Assembly: GCA_029817715.1 (NCBI GenBank)
Contig: JARUPY010000356.1
Location: forward strand, 2,141,001 to 2,205,000
DNA from: Melastoma dodecandrum
Lineage: Eukaryota; Streptophyta; Magnoliopsida; Myrtales; Melastomataceae
Reading direction: 5' to 3'
DNA: 64,000 nucleotides
In this document: piece after piece, positions 11,914 to 22,268 of the stretch
How the letters are laid out: each line of letters begins with the position of its first letter
Position numbering within the stretch: position 1 is the first letter of the stretch
Translations under genes and position numbers: made by a program
Notes under the pieces: model-generated
Databases searched by the model: none
Told to the model about the DNA's origin: nothing
The model's input: the letters and a program-made list of their open reading frames with translations, nothing else

Positions 11914-12601
11914 TCACAAATATCGATAAGCCTGGATTTCTTCTTCACAACTCATGTCATCCAGAAAAACCCTCCTAAGCCTTTCTTTCCTCTGGTTTTT
12001 CTCATGACATGTATCCGCTTTATGGGCTATTGACCCACAAATCCAACAGCAATTGTAGCTGTTTAACGGTTTCCCTTTTGGACACTTTGGTTCTCTGCCA
12101 TGCTTTCGCTTAAAGGCATCGATCATATCTTTGTCCTTAAGGTTATCCCGTCTCCTTACAAACCTTTTGGGTTTGTAAGCAAGACTCCTCCTTTGGACGT
12201 CCTTCTTTGGCCACACTTTCCTTTTATTGATCCAATAAACTTTCGTTTCTTAGAAAAGTGCCTTGCCCTCTTTGGCTCATCAGGAGTATCACAACCATAC
12301 CTTCTAGGCACATACTCTATTTGAGTGCAATAGCTATTACATTGGTAGGGAAGCTTTTTAACTGCTTCTTTTACCTGGACCTCAGTACACGCTTTTCTCA
12401 TCGCGTACTTGACCTTCAAATTTTACCTCCTAGTCCAGGAACTATCTTTTCCTCCATTTGAAGTAATCCATAGGACTTTTGCGCTACTTCTGGCCAGGGC
12501 TCTAGAAGTTTTGCAAAAAAGGTTCCTAATATGAACTGTTGAAATACTACGTCTAAATTGTAGTAATACCTCTGAAACTCGCAGACGTAGTTACCAAACA
12601 A
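11914..12601 (-). pseudogene. Caulimovirid capsid-type region with CCHC zinc knuckle (broken)
   Basis: Overlapping open stretches (12601-12416, 12419-12156 and 12216-11914) together resemble the C-terminal half of a caulimovirid coat protein. They show the basic motif YVPRRYGCDTPDEPKR, a Lys/Arg-rich linker, and a zinc knuckle CWICGSIAHKADTC, which fits C-x2-C-x4-H-x4-C. In the family this knuckle packages viral nucleic acid. The stretches are in different frames, showing frameshift decay, and the upstream capsid core is not clear. Confidence 0.65.
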
Positions 12602-12649
12602 AGCACAGATTAGAGATTTGCAGCTTAACCAGAGCAGTTAAAGATTGCT

Positions 12650-13850
12650 CTTGTTCCACAAATTTCAATGGATAAAAGATGCCACAAAACTCTCATGTTA
12701 GTGCATCAACAATAATAGCCAGCACTTCCACGACAAACAAGGTAAAAAATTTGTATATACAAAAATTAAAGAATTACTTTCTTTATTATAATAAAATTTT
12801 TATGAAAACTACATCGAGTTTTTTGCGGGTTAATCATATAATTTAAAACAGAAAAAAAATTAACTCAGACATGAAATTTGATTTTTTAAAAATTCAACGA
12901 TGATGTTACGTCATTTTATAATTTCAATAAATTTATAATTTAACAATTTGTGTAAATATTTATTTTTCGTGACAATCATAAAAAATCTTATAATTAAAAA
13001 GGAACTTTAAATAAAAAATATTATAATTTACTAAAAACTTCAAAAAAATTTACTCTAATCTTCGTAATTTAAGTAAACAAGTGCGAAAAAGGTAGCTATT
13101 CTAAAAAAAATTTATATTTTATTATGAAGAATTACAAAAGGGTTAGGAAAAGTAATATTGAATTAATTGTTTAAAATATAAGTGCATTTAGTTAAATATA
13201 TCTAATATAACAATATGAGTGTTTAGATTCTCTTCTCCCTGTAATAAAAATATTTAAGATATTAATGATCAAAGAGGTTGCCGGAATCATTTTATCACGT
13301 ACTGATTAATAACAAAAAAAATCAAATCTTTAGATTTCGGTGATTTAACTCTCCAAATCAAAATTACATATTGGACTTTATATTCCAGAAAAATTTATCG
13401 TAAAAACTTTAGTACATGAAAGGAAGGTAAAAAAAGTGCAACCACTAACTAACGGTCTTTTTCGGGTTTTGTCCGATTCAAACTCTAATATATCCGGTCG
13501 CAAAAGACGCCATTAATTTGTGGGGCCGCTTTGGGAGTTTGGTGGTCATCACTTTTTCAAATGAGACCATTTAATTTTGTCTCGATGCGTTTTGGGTGTG
13601 AGATGTTAAAGAGAAAATAATTTTTTAAAATTCAAATTCAAATTAGTGTTTGTCAAGACAGATAGATTCTATATTTTGTTGAACTCAGTCATTAGTTGGA
13701 AAATAAATATTTAGTTATACAATTTTAACGGAACATATTTTTGAACGAGAAATTTTATATCTTCTTTATTTATTTATTGATTTATTCCGGATTTTCGAAT
13801 TTATCATATTAGATTATATATTATGTTATATTATATAAGAACGAGGGGGC
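12650..13850. other. AT-rich stretch, nothing recognised
   Basis: The DNA is long A/T-rich sequence with no extended open frame and no transposon-like protein. It lies between the pararetrovirus fragment and the GC-richer block that starts near 13850. Confidence 0.4.
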
Positions 13851-14230
13851 CATCATATCGGGCAGGTGATGTTACTTAACCGTAGTTTGGGGTTGCTCAA
13901 TGAACCGAACTCTAGACACGAGAGGGCTGCCGCTCAGAAGATCGTGCGACAGGTACGTGGACTAGTGATGGGAGGCGGACGGTGGTCGTGACCATCATAC
14001 ATCAGCCATTGAGCCTGACTCTTTTACATTGTCCATAAGTGCCTGCTGTTGGCGGTGGGCGGCCCTCTCCACCTATTTCGTGTCGGAGTTGTCATAAATA
14101 ATGCATATTTCCTCTTCGACCTTGCGAATGACCTACAAGGAAGACTGGAGCGTGGATTGAGGCGATCCTTTGTCTCTGCACAAGCAAGAATAGGGGCCGA
14201 ACGAGGAGGTCCGCACGACAGCAGGCGACT

Positions 14231-14402
14231 CTCTCTAATTACTGGTACTTGGCTGTTGTCCGAGACTGTCGCAGTTACAGATGATTAGCAGCAGGCTTCC
14301 GGATTCTCTCGAGGAGCTATCCCTATGGAATTTGGATGGACCGGTGTCCGAGACTGTAACTGCGACAGTCTCGGACAACAGCCAAGTACCAGTAATCAGA
14401 GA
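14231..14402. repeat. Strong inverted repeat (42-bp perfect stem, 75-nt loop)
   Basis: Bases 14238-14279 are the exact reverse complement of 14355-14396. With one mismatch the pairing extends about five more bases outward. The word GTCCGAGACTGT occurs at 14258 and 14346 and inverted at 14365. The right arm can therefore also fold on itself (14346-14357 with 14365-14376, 7-nt loop). The loop of the large hairpin carries an LRR-like fragment. A foldback transposon remnant or a template-switch product is possible. Confidence 0.9.
14281..14345 (+). pseudogene. LRR scrap of an R13L1/CNL-type resistance gene
   Basis: One frame reads ISSRLPDSLEELSLWNLDGP, which has the LPxSLxxLxLxNL spacing of CNL-type leucine-rich repeats. 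It lies in the loop of the hairpin, about 1.1 kb from the NB-ARC pseudogene on the other strand. It is too short to prove origin. Confidence 0.4.
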
Positions 14403-14811
14403 TGATTACCCCTCAACGAAAACGTGGTACAGCATGGTAATTAGAGAGAATCGGGCAACCCTGTGTCTTCTCTTATCATGATTTTGATCAATTGAGTTTC
14501 TGTCCGCTATTGTCCTCAATGAAGTTGTCTAGCAGCTTTTATAATTGGGTTTCTTTTAATGGCTGGCGTCTTTCTTCCCTCTCTTGCTTTGGAGAGTCAA
14601 TTAGAATCTTGTTATTGGGATTTGTCACGTGAAGCTATTTGGGCAGAGTTACGGACAAATTGTTTATTGAGGTTGCCGTTGAGTCAACAGTGAGAATCAT
14701 GGGATCAGATGTCGACTGGCCGTAATATTTTTATGTCCGATCGCAAGCTTAAGTTATGTTGTTGTACCCCATCTGTTAAGTATGAGTGTGAGGAATCTTT
14801 GAGAAATGTCC

Positions 14812-14925
14812 TGAGGTCCTACAGGAGAATTGCTTCTGTTCCTTGGGTATACAAACAAGAATTACCCCGGGGTCTTACAGGAGAGTTGCTTCTGTGCCTC
14901 GAGTCCGTGAGAGAGACTGTGATGG
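14812..14925 (+). repeat. Two-copy tandem repeat, period 57
   Basis: The stretch beginning GGTCCTACAGGAGAATTGCT at about 14814 recurs 57 bases later as GGTCTTACAGGAGAGTTGCT. The surrounding block (about 14700-15080) is GC-rich and has overlapping open frames on both strands. I read no recognisable protein in it. Confidence 0.55.
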
Positions 14926-15438
14926 GGTATTGTGGTTTCCCGACTGTGTGTCGGAGGAGAACGGGGAGGTGGCGCCACTCGAGGTCGCACCTGCTGCCGT
15001 TGACCCGGGCGCTCCCGGAGGAGGGGGTGGGGACGCACTGCGGTGGTCCTGGCACCATACGAAGTGTTGATATATGAGGCACCGGTGTTATGAGGGAGTC
15101 GCTTATTTATTTACTGCTTTCAGCGCGTTACATTATTTATTGCCTAATTATTGTTACTATTCCGCCTACCGCTATATATGCTCGCTAATTATAACTCGAT
15201 ATATTCTGTGGTTTGATAGTTGCATCTATATGATTTGTTGTATTGCCGTGGATTCAAATGTTCGTGTGCCTAAGGCTACTTCAAAGGTCCACGATAGGAT
15301 GAGTCTAGAATCTCAGTGTTTTCCTTATACTGCTAGGTTGTGCCGTGTGTTGCATAACTGATTTATAAATGTGCACAAGTGGGCGAGTTAGTAGTCTCAT
15401 GGTTTTCGCATGTGCATGGGTGGGGCGTACTCGGCGAT

Positions 15439-16524
15439 TTATCGCTGACCCCAATTTGGGGAAATTATTTCAGTCTTGCAGGGAACGAGAAACACGTGGC
15501 TCAGATTTGCAAGATAAAGCTGTAGAGGATGCCACGGTGGAGGTATAGATATGTCGTCTTCCGCGGTTTGACCGTCAAATGACGGAGAACTACTCTGATA
15601 AAGTTTGAAAATTTTTGTAGGTCGTTTCAACAAGGGCTTCAGCAGAGACTCGAGCTCGTCATACTTATTGTTCCACACATCGTCCATTACAATCAGGAAC
15701 TTCTTTCCTGACAACTTCTCTTTCAGAGAACTTTGAAGCTGATTCAGATCCTTCTCCACACCGAACGAAGGCTGGTGTACCTGGTCTAGGATGCTCTTTG
15801 TGATGGCGGCCCTGTCAAAGACGTCAGAGACACAAGCCCAGGCTTTTACGGTGAAGTTGGCCATTTTCAAAGACTCGTGATTATACAACTCTTGTGCGAG
15901 GGTAGTTTTACCGAGTCCGCCCATCCCCACGATCGAAACTACTGTAAAGGGTCGGACAGTATCATTGGTTGCTTCGGATCCGGTCAAACGAGTGAGTAGC
16001 TCCGCCATTTCCTTCTCCCTGCCCACAAAATTGGGCTCGGGAAGGGAAGTGGTGACGAAACGTGGGTGGTCCCTGTGAGACCTGCTCCTCCAATTTTGGA
16101 CTAATCCGAGAATGGGTATGCGTGCAACTACTTGGTCCAGTCTTCGGTCTATGTCTTCGATCTCATTGGCCATACGATGACCAGAGATCAGAGTGCGCGG
16201 GCGGAAAGGAGAGCAGCATGCGATCAGGCGGTGAGGGAGTTTCGATGAGGCCTGCACCTTGGACGAATCCCGCTTTGCATCAAGATAGAACATGTCGAGC
16301 AGGTCTTCCATGTCGTAGGCAACATCCCTACGGTTGGCGAGCCAGTGGACTGTAGCACGGTCATCATCGTACATCTGCTTTTCCTCAGCAGAATCCAAAA
16401 CAGCTTGGATCATCGGCAGCTTCTCACTCCACGAGTGGAGCTTGTCGGAGATGCCATTGATATGGGCATATTCAGCGATGAGTTGAGAGCCGATCAGGTC
16501 GAGGACGGGGAAGAAGAAATCCAT
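15439..16524 (-). pseudogene. CC-NB-ARC (CNL) resistance gene, N-terminal half
   Basis: Plant CNL proteins are intracellular immune receptors. The likely start is the Met of MDFFFPVLDLIG (16524). The frame shows an Rx-type coiled-coil with an EDVID-like YDMEDLLD near residue 75, P-loop GMGGLGKTT near residue 200, RNBS-A KAWACVSD, and kinase-2 FLIVMDDVW near residue 285. Homology stops after ESLLKPLLKRP, about 310 residues in. RNBS-B (GSKIIVTTR), GLPLA and MHD are absent, and the last roughly 50 codons are unrelated read-through. Full CNLs exceed 1000 residues. The missing C-terminal half resembles the LRR gene on the plus strand at 52400, in an orientation that a single inversion would join. 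Confidence 0.85.
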
Positions 16525-16899
16525 CCTTCTCTTTGGAAGTTTTTGCAATCGTGTGTGTTTTTTCTTTGTCTCTTTAGGTTTTTGTATTCTTTAGGTTGAA
16601 GGAATAATCTTTTCCAAGAAAAAGAGTCGTCGTGTCCAACAGAGATCCCTTTATTTCATTCTTAGCTTTGCCTTCAAGGCTACATCCAAACTCAATTATT
16701 AAGAAACGAATGGTACCACCAAAAAAGTCATTAAAGTTATTAATATTCAAATCCGCACGCAAGATGGGGAATTTTTGGAGCAACATGAGCAGTGAAACAT
16801 GTAAAGAAATGAACAAATATCTTAAGAACATGTAATAGTCATGGAATGCCCACTTTGTGGAACATGGATTCTTCATTTTAATTTTACACATTCCTCAAA

Positions 16900-18070
16900 A
16901 TGCCCCTAAATTCTTTTATTTTAATTTTTTATATTTTCAATCAACCCATTTATTTTAATTATTTTTTCATATTTTGTAAATTAGTATTATTAAGTAATAA
17001 ATTCATGTTAGAAAAATAATATACTTATACAGTGATATAAAAATTGCTAGTCTTTGGAGGTATAAAAATTGGTTTCATAAAAAAAATTATAAATATTATA
17101 TAGTGAGAAACATGGTTGTAATGTGAGAATTAATGTTGTCGGTTGCATACGATGAGGCTGCACAAGATATTATTATACGTGAAAGCTTGCGAGAGAAGGA
17201 CCAATTTCCTCACGGATAAGCAACAACTTCATCGCATACAGGATAAGCCACTACTATACAATCAAGAGGTGGCGGGTGGGAACCCATGCTACTAACACTC
17301 TCGTGATCATCTATCTTGGTCAATTGCCAGAAAGTGGTGCTATAGAGTGTATTTATTAATTTTACTTTTGATGTATTTTTGATATTGGGTGTCTCGAAAC
17401 TGTGGAGAGAATAATATTAAGTCAATACAGATCGCTCTCTTAGATTAGTAACTTGACATCTTAGATTAGAATATTAGTGATTTTAAATACACGACTGTTA
17501 AGTAATATTGGTCATTTAAGTAAGATTTATTATATCTCAGAAATAATGATCGGGATGTCAGTGAGATGAAAACATTACACTTGACAGTAATCAGTTTAAA
17601 ATAGTTTTGATTTATGATTATTATTCTGTAATTGTGGATGACTAAAATTATGATTTACCTTAGTATGTATATGCATGAACACTACCTTCGTATACACCAT
17701 CTAGAGTGTCCACACAAAATCATGTAACAAAAAACCTCTTCGTTCAATTCTAATCCATTAGAATTAATACATTTTAAGTTTCGGAATTATAATAGGTTAG
17801 ATTACAAAAATTATTCTGAAATATTGAAAATAATAAATTCTAGTATTGAATTTAAGTTGCTTGAATATGTGTAAGTTACGGACAAAAGTATGACGCATAC
17901 CAATAAATGTAACGCCATCGAATAAGTATATCATAATAACCTTAAAATATCAACACCTTCTCAAACAGCTTCACTTCTCGATCCTTCCTCTGACAGCAGG
18001 TGAAGATATTTTCATATTTGTGGTAAAAGTAAGAGTTACGTGGCTAACTCTACTACATATTCTACGGGCA
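16900..18070. other. AT-rich stretch, nothing recognised
   Basis: No coding, RNA or transposon signature could be read. Short AT-rich open frames are not protein-like. Confidence 0.35.
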
Positions 18071-18078
18071 ATCCTTCC

Positions 18079-18090
18079 CTATAAATAGGG
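18079..18090 (+). promoter_or_regulatory. TATA-box-like element
   Basis: CCTATAAATAGGG is a canonical plant TATA context. A pyrimidine-rich stretch follows about 40-100 bases downstream, like a plant 5' leader. No ORF follows; the sequence runs into the copia LTR-like region. It may be a leftover gene promoter or the U3 promoter of the LTR. Confidence 0.35.
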
Positions 18091-18224
18091 ACCAATTTCC
18101 CATTTGTAAATCATCCCTCCACTAGTAGTAATCGATCACTTATTTCCATTTCCTCTCTCCAATTCAGAGTAGAAATTGGTGGGTTAAACTAACTGTCCAG
18201 CTCAAGACCAACATCACACTTCGA

Positions 18225-20152
18225 CGGTTTAGTTCTATTCATTTTAGTTTTGATGATGAATTTAAATGACAATGAATTGTTATGACTTCATAAATTATGT
18301 GCTTATCTTTGGTGATGAGTTTGTCCAAAGTATTGCTGAGGCATAAAAGTAAGTCGTATCTTGTTGCATTATAGTATGCTGCTATTATCTTGATACGCTT
18401 AATATTATGAGATGTCTAAATACATTGAATATGCCAAATCTTCTGAAGGCAACTCATAATAGTAATATTTCGAGATTTGGGAACAAAATATTTTATTTTG
18501 GAAAGTTCTGATCATCTAATTATATACAAATTGTTGAATCAATAATTTTGATTACGCTTTTATTTTAATATCTGATATGATAGGATCTTATTAGGTCAGT
18601 TAATTATAAAATACAAAAACTAATAATCTCATTTCAGATGAGACTAATTATTTAAGGGAAGTTAGTGTTTGAGGACTTTCCTTCTTGGTCACTATGACAG
18701 TTGAACAGCTGTCCGTTGAGACTGACCACAATGTGCTGAAATCTAGTAAATTGGGAAATTCACTCTTCATTAAAAATCGGACGATATTCTTACAAAAAAA
18801 CTAAGTGGTCTGTGTGGTTGTCCAAAGCCTGTGTGATCTGAGCGAAGTTTTGTAGCTGTCTCAGCTGAGTGCGGCAGAGAGCGGAAGTTGATAAGTGATC
18901 ACCCGATTCTCACTCTTATAACTGCGTGAGGGAGTGTCAAGGGTTGGGTGCTACCTTGGTTGCGGTTAGAAGGACTGGGTGTCCTCGGTACCGAGCGGCT
19001 GGCGAATCGATTGAGGGAAGCTAAGTGAGTACCTATTCTGAATTCAGTAACCAGTTGCTAACCCATCAGCAAGAAGCTGTTCTTGTTTTGTCTTTTCGTT
19101 GGGAAGTCTCGAGCCTACGGAGTTTGAGTAGTTAGACATATACTTGCTGGTGCGCGCTAGAAGTCTCGTGCATCAAGAATAGAGCAGGAGTTGAGAACGC
19201 CGTCAGAGTGGAAAGAGGTCCTCCCGAGTACAGAGGTGCTGTCCGAAGTCTCAACCTCCTAATATAGAGGGATAATAGAGCAGGTTGCGTGGGAGCCGTA
19301 AGTGATGAAAACTCCACCCTAGGTACTGGGTGTGTAGTGCAGTGAGTCACGGTGGTGGTAATCGTGCACGTCCGAACCGTATGTAGGACATATACCTCGA
19401 CTTCATTGTGTGAGAAAGTTAGGTTCCGCTATGTGAGGAACCAATCTTTCTGTTGTTTTAGTTTCTGTTCTAAGTGATCTTCTTTGTGGTTGTCTCTTGT
19501 GTTGAAAGACAGGTTCTCATCTTGAGAAGACACAAAAACCGTGTGGAAATCCTCTCCTATGTGATTAAGTGTTGAAGCATTCCTCTGATGTGAACAAGAA
19601 ACGAGCTGTTCTTTGATAAGTTGTTCTGTCACTATAACAAATAACTCTATGAGGATTTACTTAACAAACATTGTCTTTGTGCTTTGATAGACAGGTCTAC
19701 ACTAAAGCGACAACGTGCTGCGTAAGAATCCGTTGAGCTACCAAAAGCTGAGCGTGGGCATCCATCTGTTGAAAAAGAAGGCATCCACTGAGTGAGGTAC
19801 TGATCATTGCCTCAGAGGGATCTCTAATTTATTCAAGGATTCCTGTGAGAAACTGAAAGTCTAGTGCAAGGGATTTTTGTACCCATTATATTTACATAAT
19901 GGAATCATGTCATTCGTGAAAAGTGGACGTAGGCTTGTTATGGCCGAACCACTATAAACAATTGTCTCCCTTACGATCGTGCTTACATCCATAGTGTATC
20001 TAACGATCAACATCGTAACGCTTTCAACGAGCCAACCTCATTTCTAAGTAACGCATTGCTGTGACACGACACGCTTCCGCATAATCTAAGAAATGACAAG
20101 AAAGGAATAAACACTAATTCACCATCCTCTTAGTGTTGATAAACGATCCAAC
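18225..20152 (+). mobile_element. LTR-like region of a degenerate Ty1/copia element (left copy)
   Basis: The right end is inferred from GATCCAACA at 20144-20152, followed closely by TTGGCATCAAAG, which resembles a primer-binding site for initiator tRNA-Met. The phrase TAATTCACC(...)CTCTTAGTGT before it is shared with the LTR end of the copia at 33 kb, so they are related families. The left end is uncertain; a TTTTGATGATGA word near 18250 is typical of SIRE-like LTR starts. The segment from 19149 onward is repeated in inverted orientation up to 52399. Confidence 0.5.
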
Positions 20153-20162
20153 AAGTTCCTCA

Positions 20163-20174
20163 TTTGGCATCAAA
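20163..20174 (+). promoter_or_regulatory. Primer-binding-site-like sequence of the copia remnant
   Basis: TTGGCATCAAAG lies eleven bases after the inferred LTR end. It resembles TGGTATCAGAG, the complement of the 3' end of initiator tRNA-Met used by many plant copia elements, with some drift. Confidence 0.45.
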
Positions 20175-21348
20175 GTTGGGTTGTCGGGGTCGAGTTGCCG
20201 AAGTCCAGCAGAGGTTTTGTCGAAGTCTAGTGGAGATTCTGTCAAAATCCCGCGGAGGTTCTGAAGAAGTATAGCGAAGGTTCTGCCGAAATACCACCGA
20301 AGTTCTGTCGAGAAAGCTACAACCCGAGATTGCGTTGGACATAGGTTGGGGACCAGGCTACGCTTCTAGAAGTCTAACCTGGTACGACAGAATTTAATAC
20401 TGTTAGCATGCTGAAGAAATTAAATAACCAAAATTAAAGACGTACAAGACGTGCATGGAGTCCTATCTCCAAGGCCATGATCCATGAGAAATTATTGGCG
20501 GAAGTGAGATGACCCCACCGGAGGAGGATGCTGCTACACTAAGGAAATGGCGAATTAAGGCAGGAAAGGTCATGTTCGCAATTAAGACTACCATAAGGGA
20601 GGAAATGCTTGAGCTATAAAGTACGCCACTATGCCAAAAGATGCCTAGGACATATACTAACATCTAGGTTCGTGAAGAAAAATTATATGAGGTTACAATT
20701 GCTAGAAAATAACTTGCTGACAGTTAGGCAAGGAGACCTAGGAGTTAATCAGTATTTCCTAGAGTAAAGTCCTTATGCCGGGAGATTTCAGAGCTAGAGC
20801 CATAATCCAGTGATGATAAAATGAGGAGAATTATCATCCATGGTTTAAGTCGAGAATATAGGGGATTTATTGTGGCAGTGTAAGGATGGCCCACGCCGCT
20901 GTCCCTAGAAGATTTAGAAAATTTTCTAGCTAATCAGGAGATGTTAGCAAAACAACTGGCGAGCGTAACCTTAAAAAATGAAGAAGAAGCCTTAAATAGT
21001 AATAAGAGAAGAAGCCATAGTAAAAATAAGAGGGTTGACGAGGGAAGATTGCCACAAGGCAGTAGAAGTGGGAGACGTGATCAGCAATTGAACAGATAGG
21101 GTAAAGAAAACGAAACTGCAAAACCAATGGCATGAGAGACTTGGCACATCGGATATCACAAGTTGAAGATCATGATGAACAAGGAGATGTTAAAGGACCT
21201 TCATCAGCTGGAGGTAAACGTTGACAATGTCTGCTTAGGCTGCTAGTACAGTAAAACACATTGATTACCGTACGACGAGTCCAAGTATAGGGCCAAAGAA
21301 CCACTAGAGCTGATACACTCTAATGTATTTGAACCGGTGAAACACCAT
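20175..21348 (+). pseudogene. Degenerate copia gag and GAG-pre-integrase (left copy)
   Basis: With stops and frame changes, the plus strand reads as copia Gag. Pieces are AATLRKWRIKAGKVMFAIKT, RLQLLENELLAVRQGDLGV, VKSLCREISELEP, IIHGLSREYRGFI and SLEDLENFLANQEMLAKQL. Near 21170-21340 it jumps to a GAG-pre-integrase piece, MLKDLHQLEVNVDNVCLGC then [15 protein letters not shown]. The zinc-finger and protease parts are missing between them, so the body is internally deleted. The inverted copy is at about 50208-51400. Confidence 0.65.
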
Positions 21349-21440
21349 CAACCAGTAAGGATTATGCTCAAGACATTTTCCAACCACTCTGATTATTAAA
21401 CCAATACGGAAATCTTTTGCCCCTGTAGCGACGTATAATA
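21349..21440 (-). pseudogene. Captured CNL LRR fragment inside arm B
   Basis: On the minus strand this piece reads [20 protein letters not shown] and then a stop. It matches, with a handful of mismatches, the LRR-coding stretch of the CNL gene at about 53395-53485 (RYRGKRFPSWFNNQSCLQNI). It abuts the copia GAG-pre-integrase remnant. The inverted copy is at 50117-50207. Confidence 0.75.
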
Positions 21441-21599
21441 GTACGTGAAGTTAGCAAGCAATAATGTAACCCCTTAATTAAGTAGGTGACACGAGTTGAT
21501 TTTCTAGTACCATAAATTAATGAAACAATAGCCGACCTAGTAGTTGCTTCCTCTGCGGCAATAACCGAAATTGCATTGCACATTCATAATAAGCATAAG

Positions 21600-22140
21600 A
21601 AAACATGATCCCTATATGTGCATATTAAAATGGGGCAGATTTTTAGTCGAAGTAGAGCATAAACCTAACCCCGCCACTACTCTCAAGACGAGATTAACGC
21701 TTTAAAAAAAACGAATCGTATTATCATACAAAGCTCCAATATCTTAATAGGCCATTTCGAAACACGTTTAACGCTTAATTGTTAGTCGATAACAGTTAGA
21801 AAAAATAATCCGCCTAAATCGTTATTTTTGTGATTATTTAGTTAAATTGTTGTTTTAGACAATGATTTTAGGTTTGTCAAAATTTTCTAACTTTTCATGA
21901 GTTGCTCTTTTTCGTGATTTGAAACCGAGACGCACGAAGACCTAACAGAGAAACAACTTTAATTCTGATAGCAAATTTATCATACGCTTTTTGCAAATTA
22001 AAAATCACGTTTTCAAATAAAATATCAAAATTTTTCTAAACAATTTGGTAAAATGATTTTAATTAAATTTATACCAGTTATTAACTTTTTTAAAAAAATG
22101 GGCAATATCTGTTGTAAATTATCTCCCTACCTGCCACTCT
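21600..22140. other. Upstream region of the OMT gene, nothing else recognised
   Basis: This is AT-rich non-coding DNA, conserved in the inverted arm. It holds no transposon protein and probably includes distal promoter sequence of the OMT. Confidence 0.4.
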
Positions 22141-22213
22141 CTAGAAGCCTCTCGTGGATCCTCTGAATAGAGAGGTAAAGTAAAAGGTGAATAATAAAAA
22201 AACGTGACCGGGA

Positions 22214-22223
22214 TTATAAATAG
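22214..22223 (+). promoter_or_regulatory. TATA box of the OMT gene
   Basis: ATTATAAATAG lies about 50 bases upstream of the chosen OMT start at 22269. An earlier ATG at 22227 is too close to this TATA box to be in the transcript, which supports the downstream start. The partner arm has a CTATAAAAAG at the matching place. Confidence 0.6.
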
Positions 22224-22268
22224 GGGATGCATTCCCCATTTTCGTGTAAGTCCAACTCAAGTAAATTG

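Larger units (their letters stand above)
10580..12601 (-). mobile_element. Endogenous pararetrovirus (Caulimoviridae) fragment
   Basis: Three minus-strand open stretches match parts of a plant pararetrovirus polyprotein: a capsid-type CCHC region, then a 30K-type movement protein, then a further C-terminal piece. They lie in different frames with stops between them, so this is a decayed genomic copy. No reverse transcriptase or protease was found within the flanking kilobases. The capsid-before-movement order is like that described for cavemoviruses and solendoviruses rather than the movement-first order of most other genera. The genus assignment is inference. AT-rich, gene-free DNA follows on the left (8.2-10.5 kb) and right (12.7-13.8 kb). 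Confidence 0.72.

Noticed and set aside
14709..15082. Overlapping 75-122-codon frames
   Set aside because: They lie in a GC-rich stretch with a 57-base repeat; no frame reads as a known protein.
15439..15600. C-terminal tail of the CNL N-terminal frame
   Set aside because: After LLKRP the residues no longer resemble NB-ARC; the frame simply stays open by chance.
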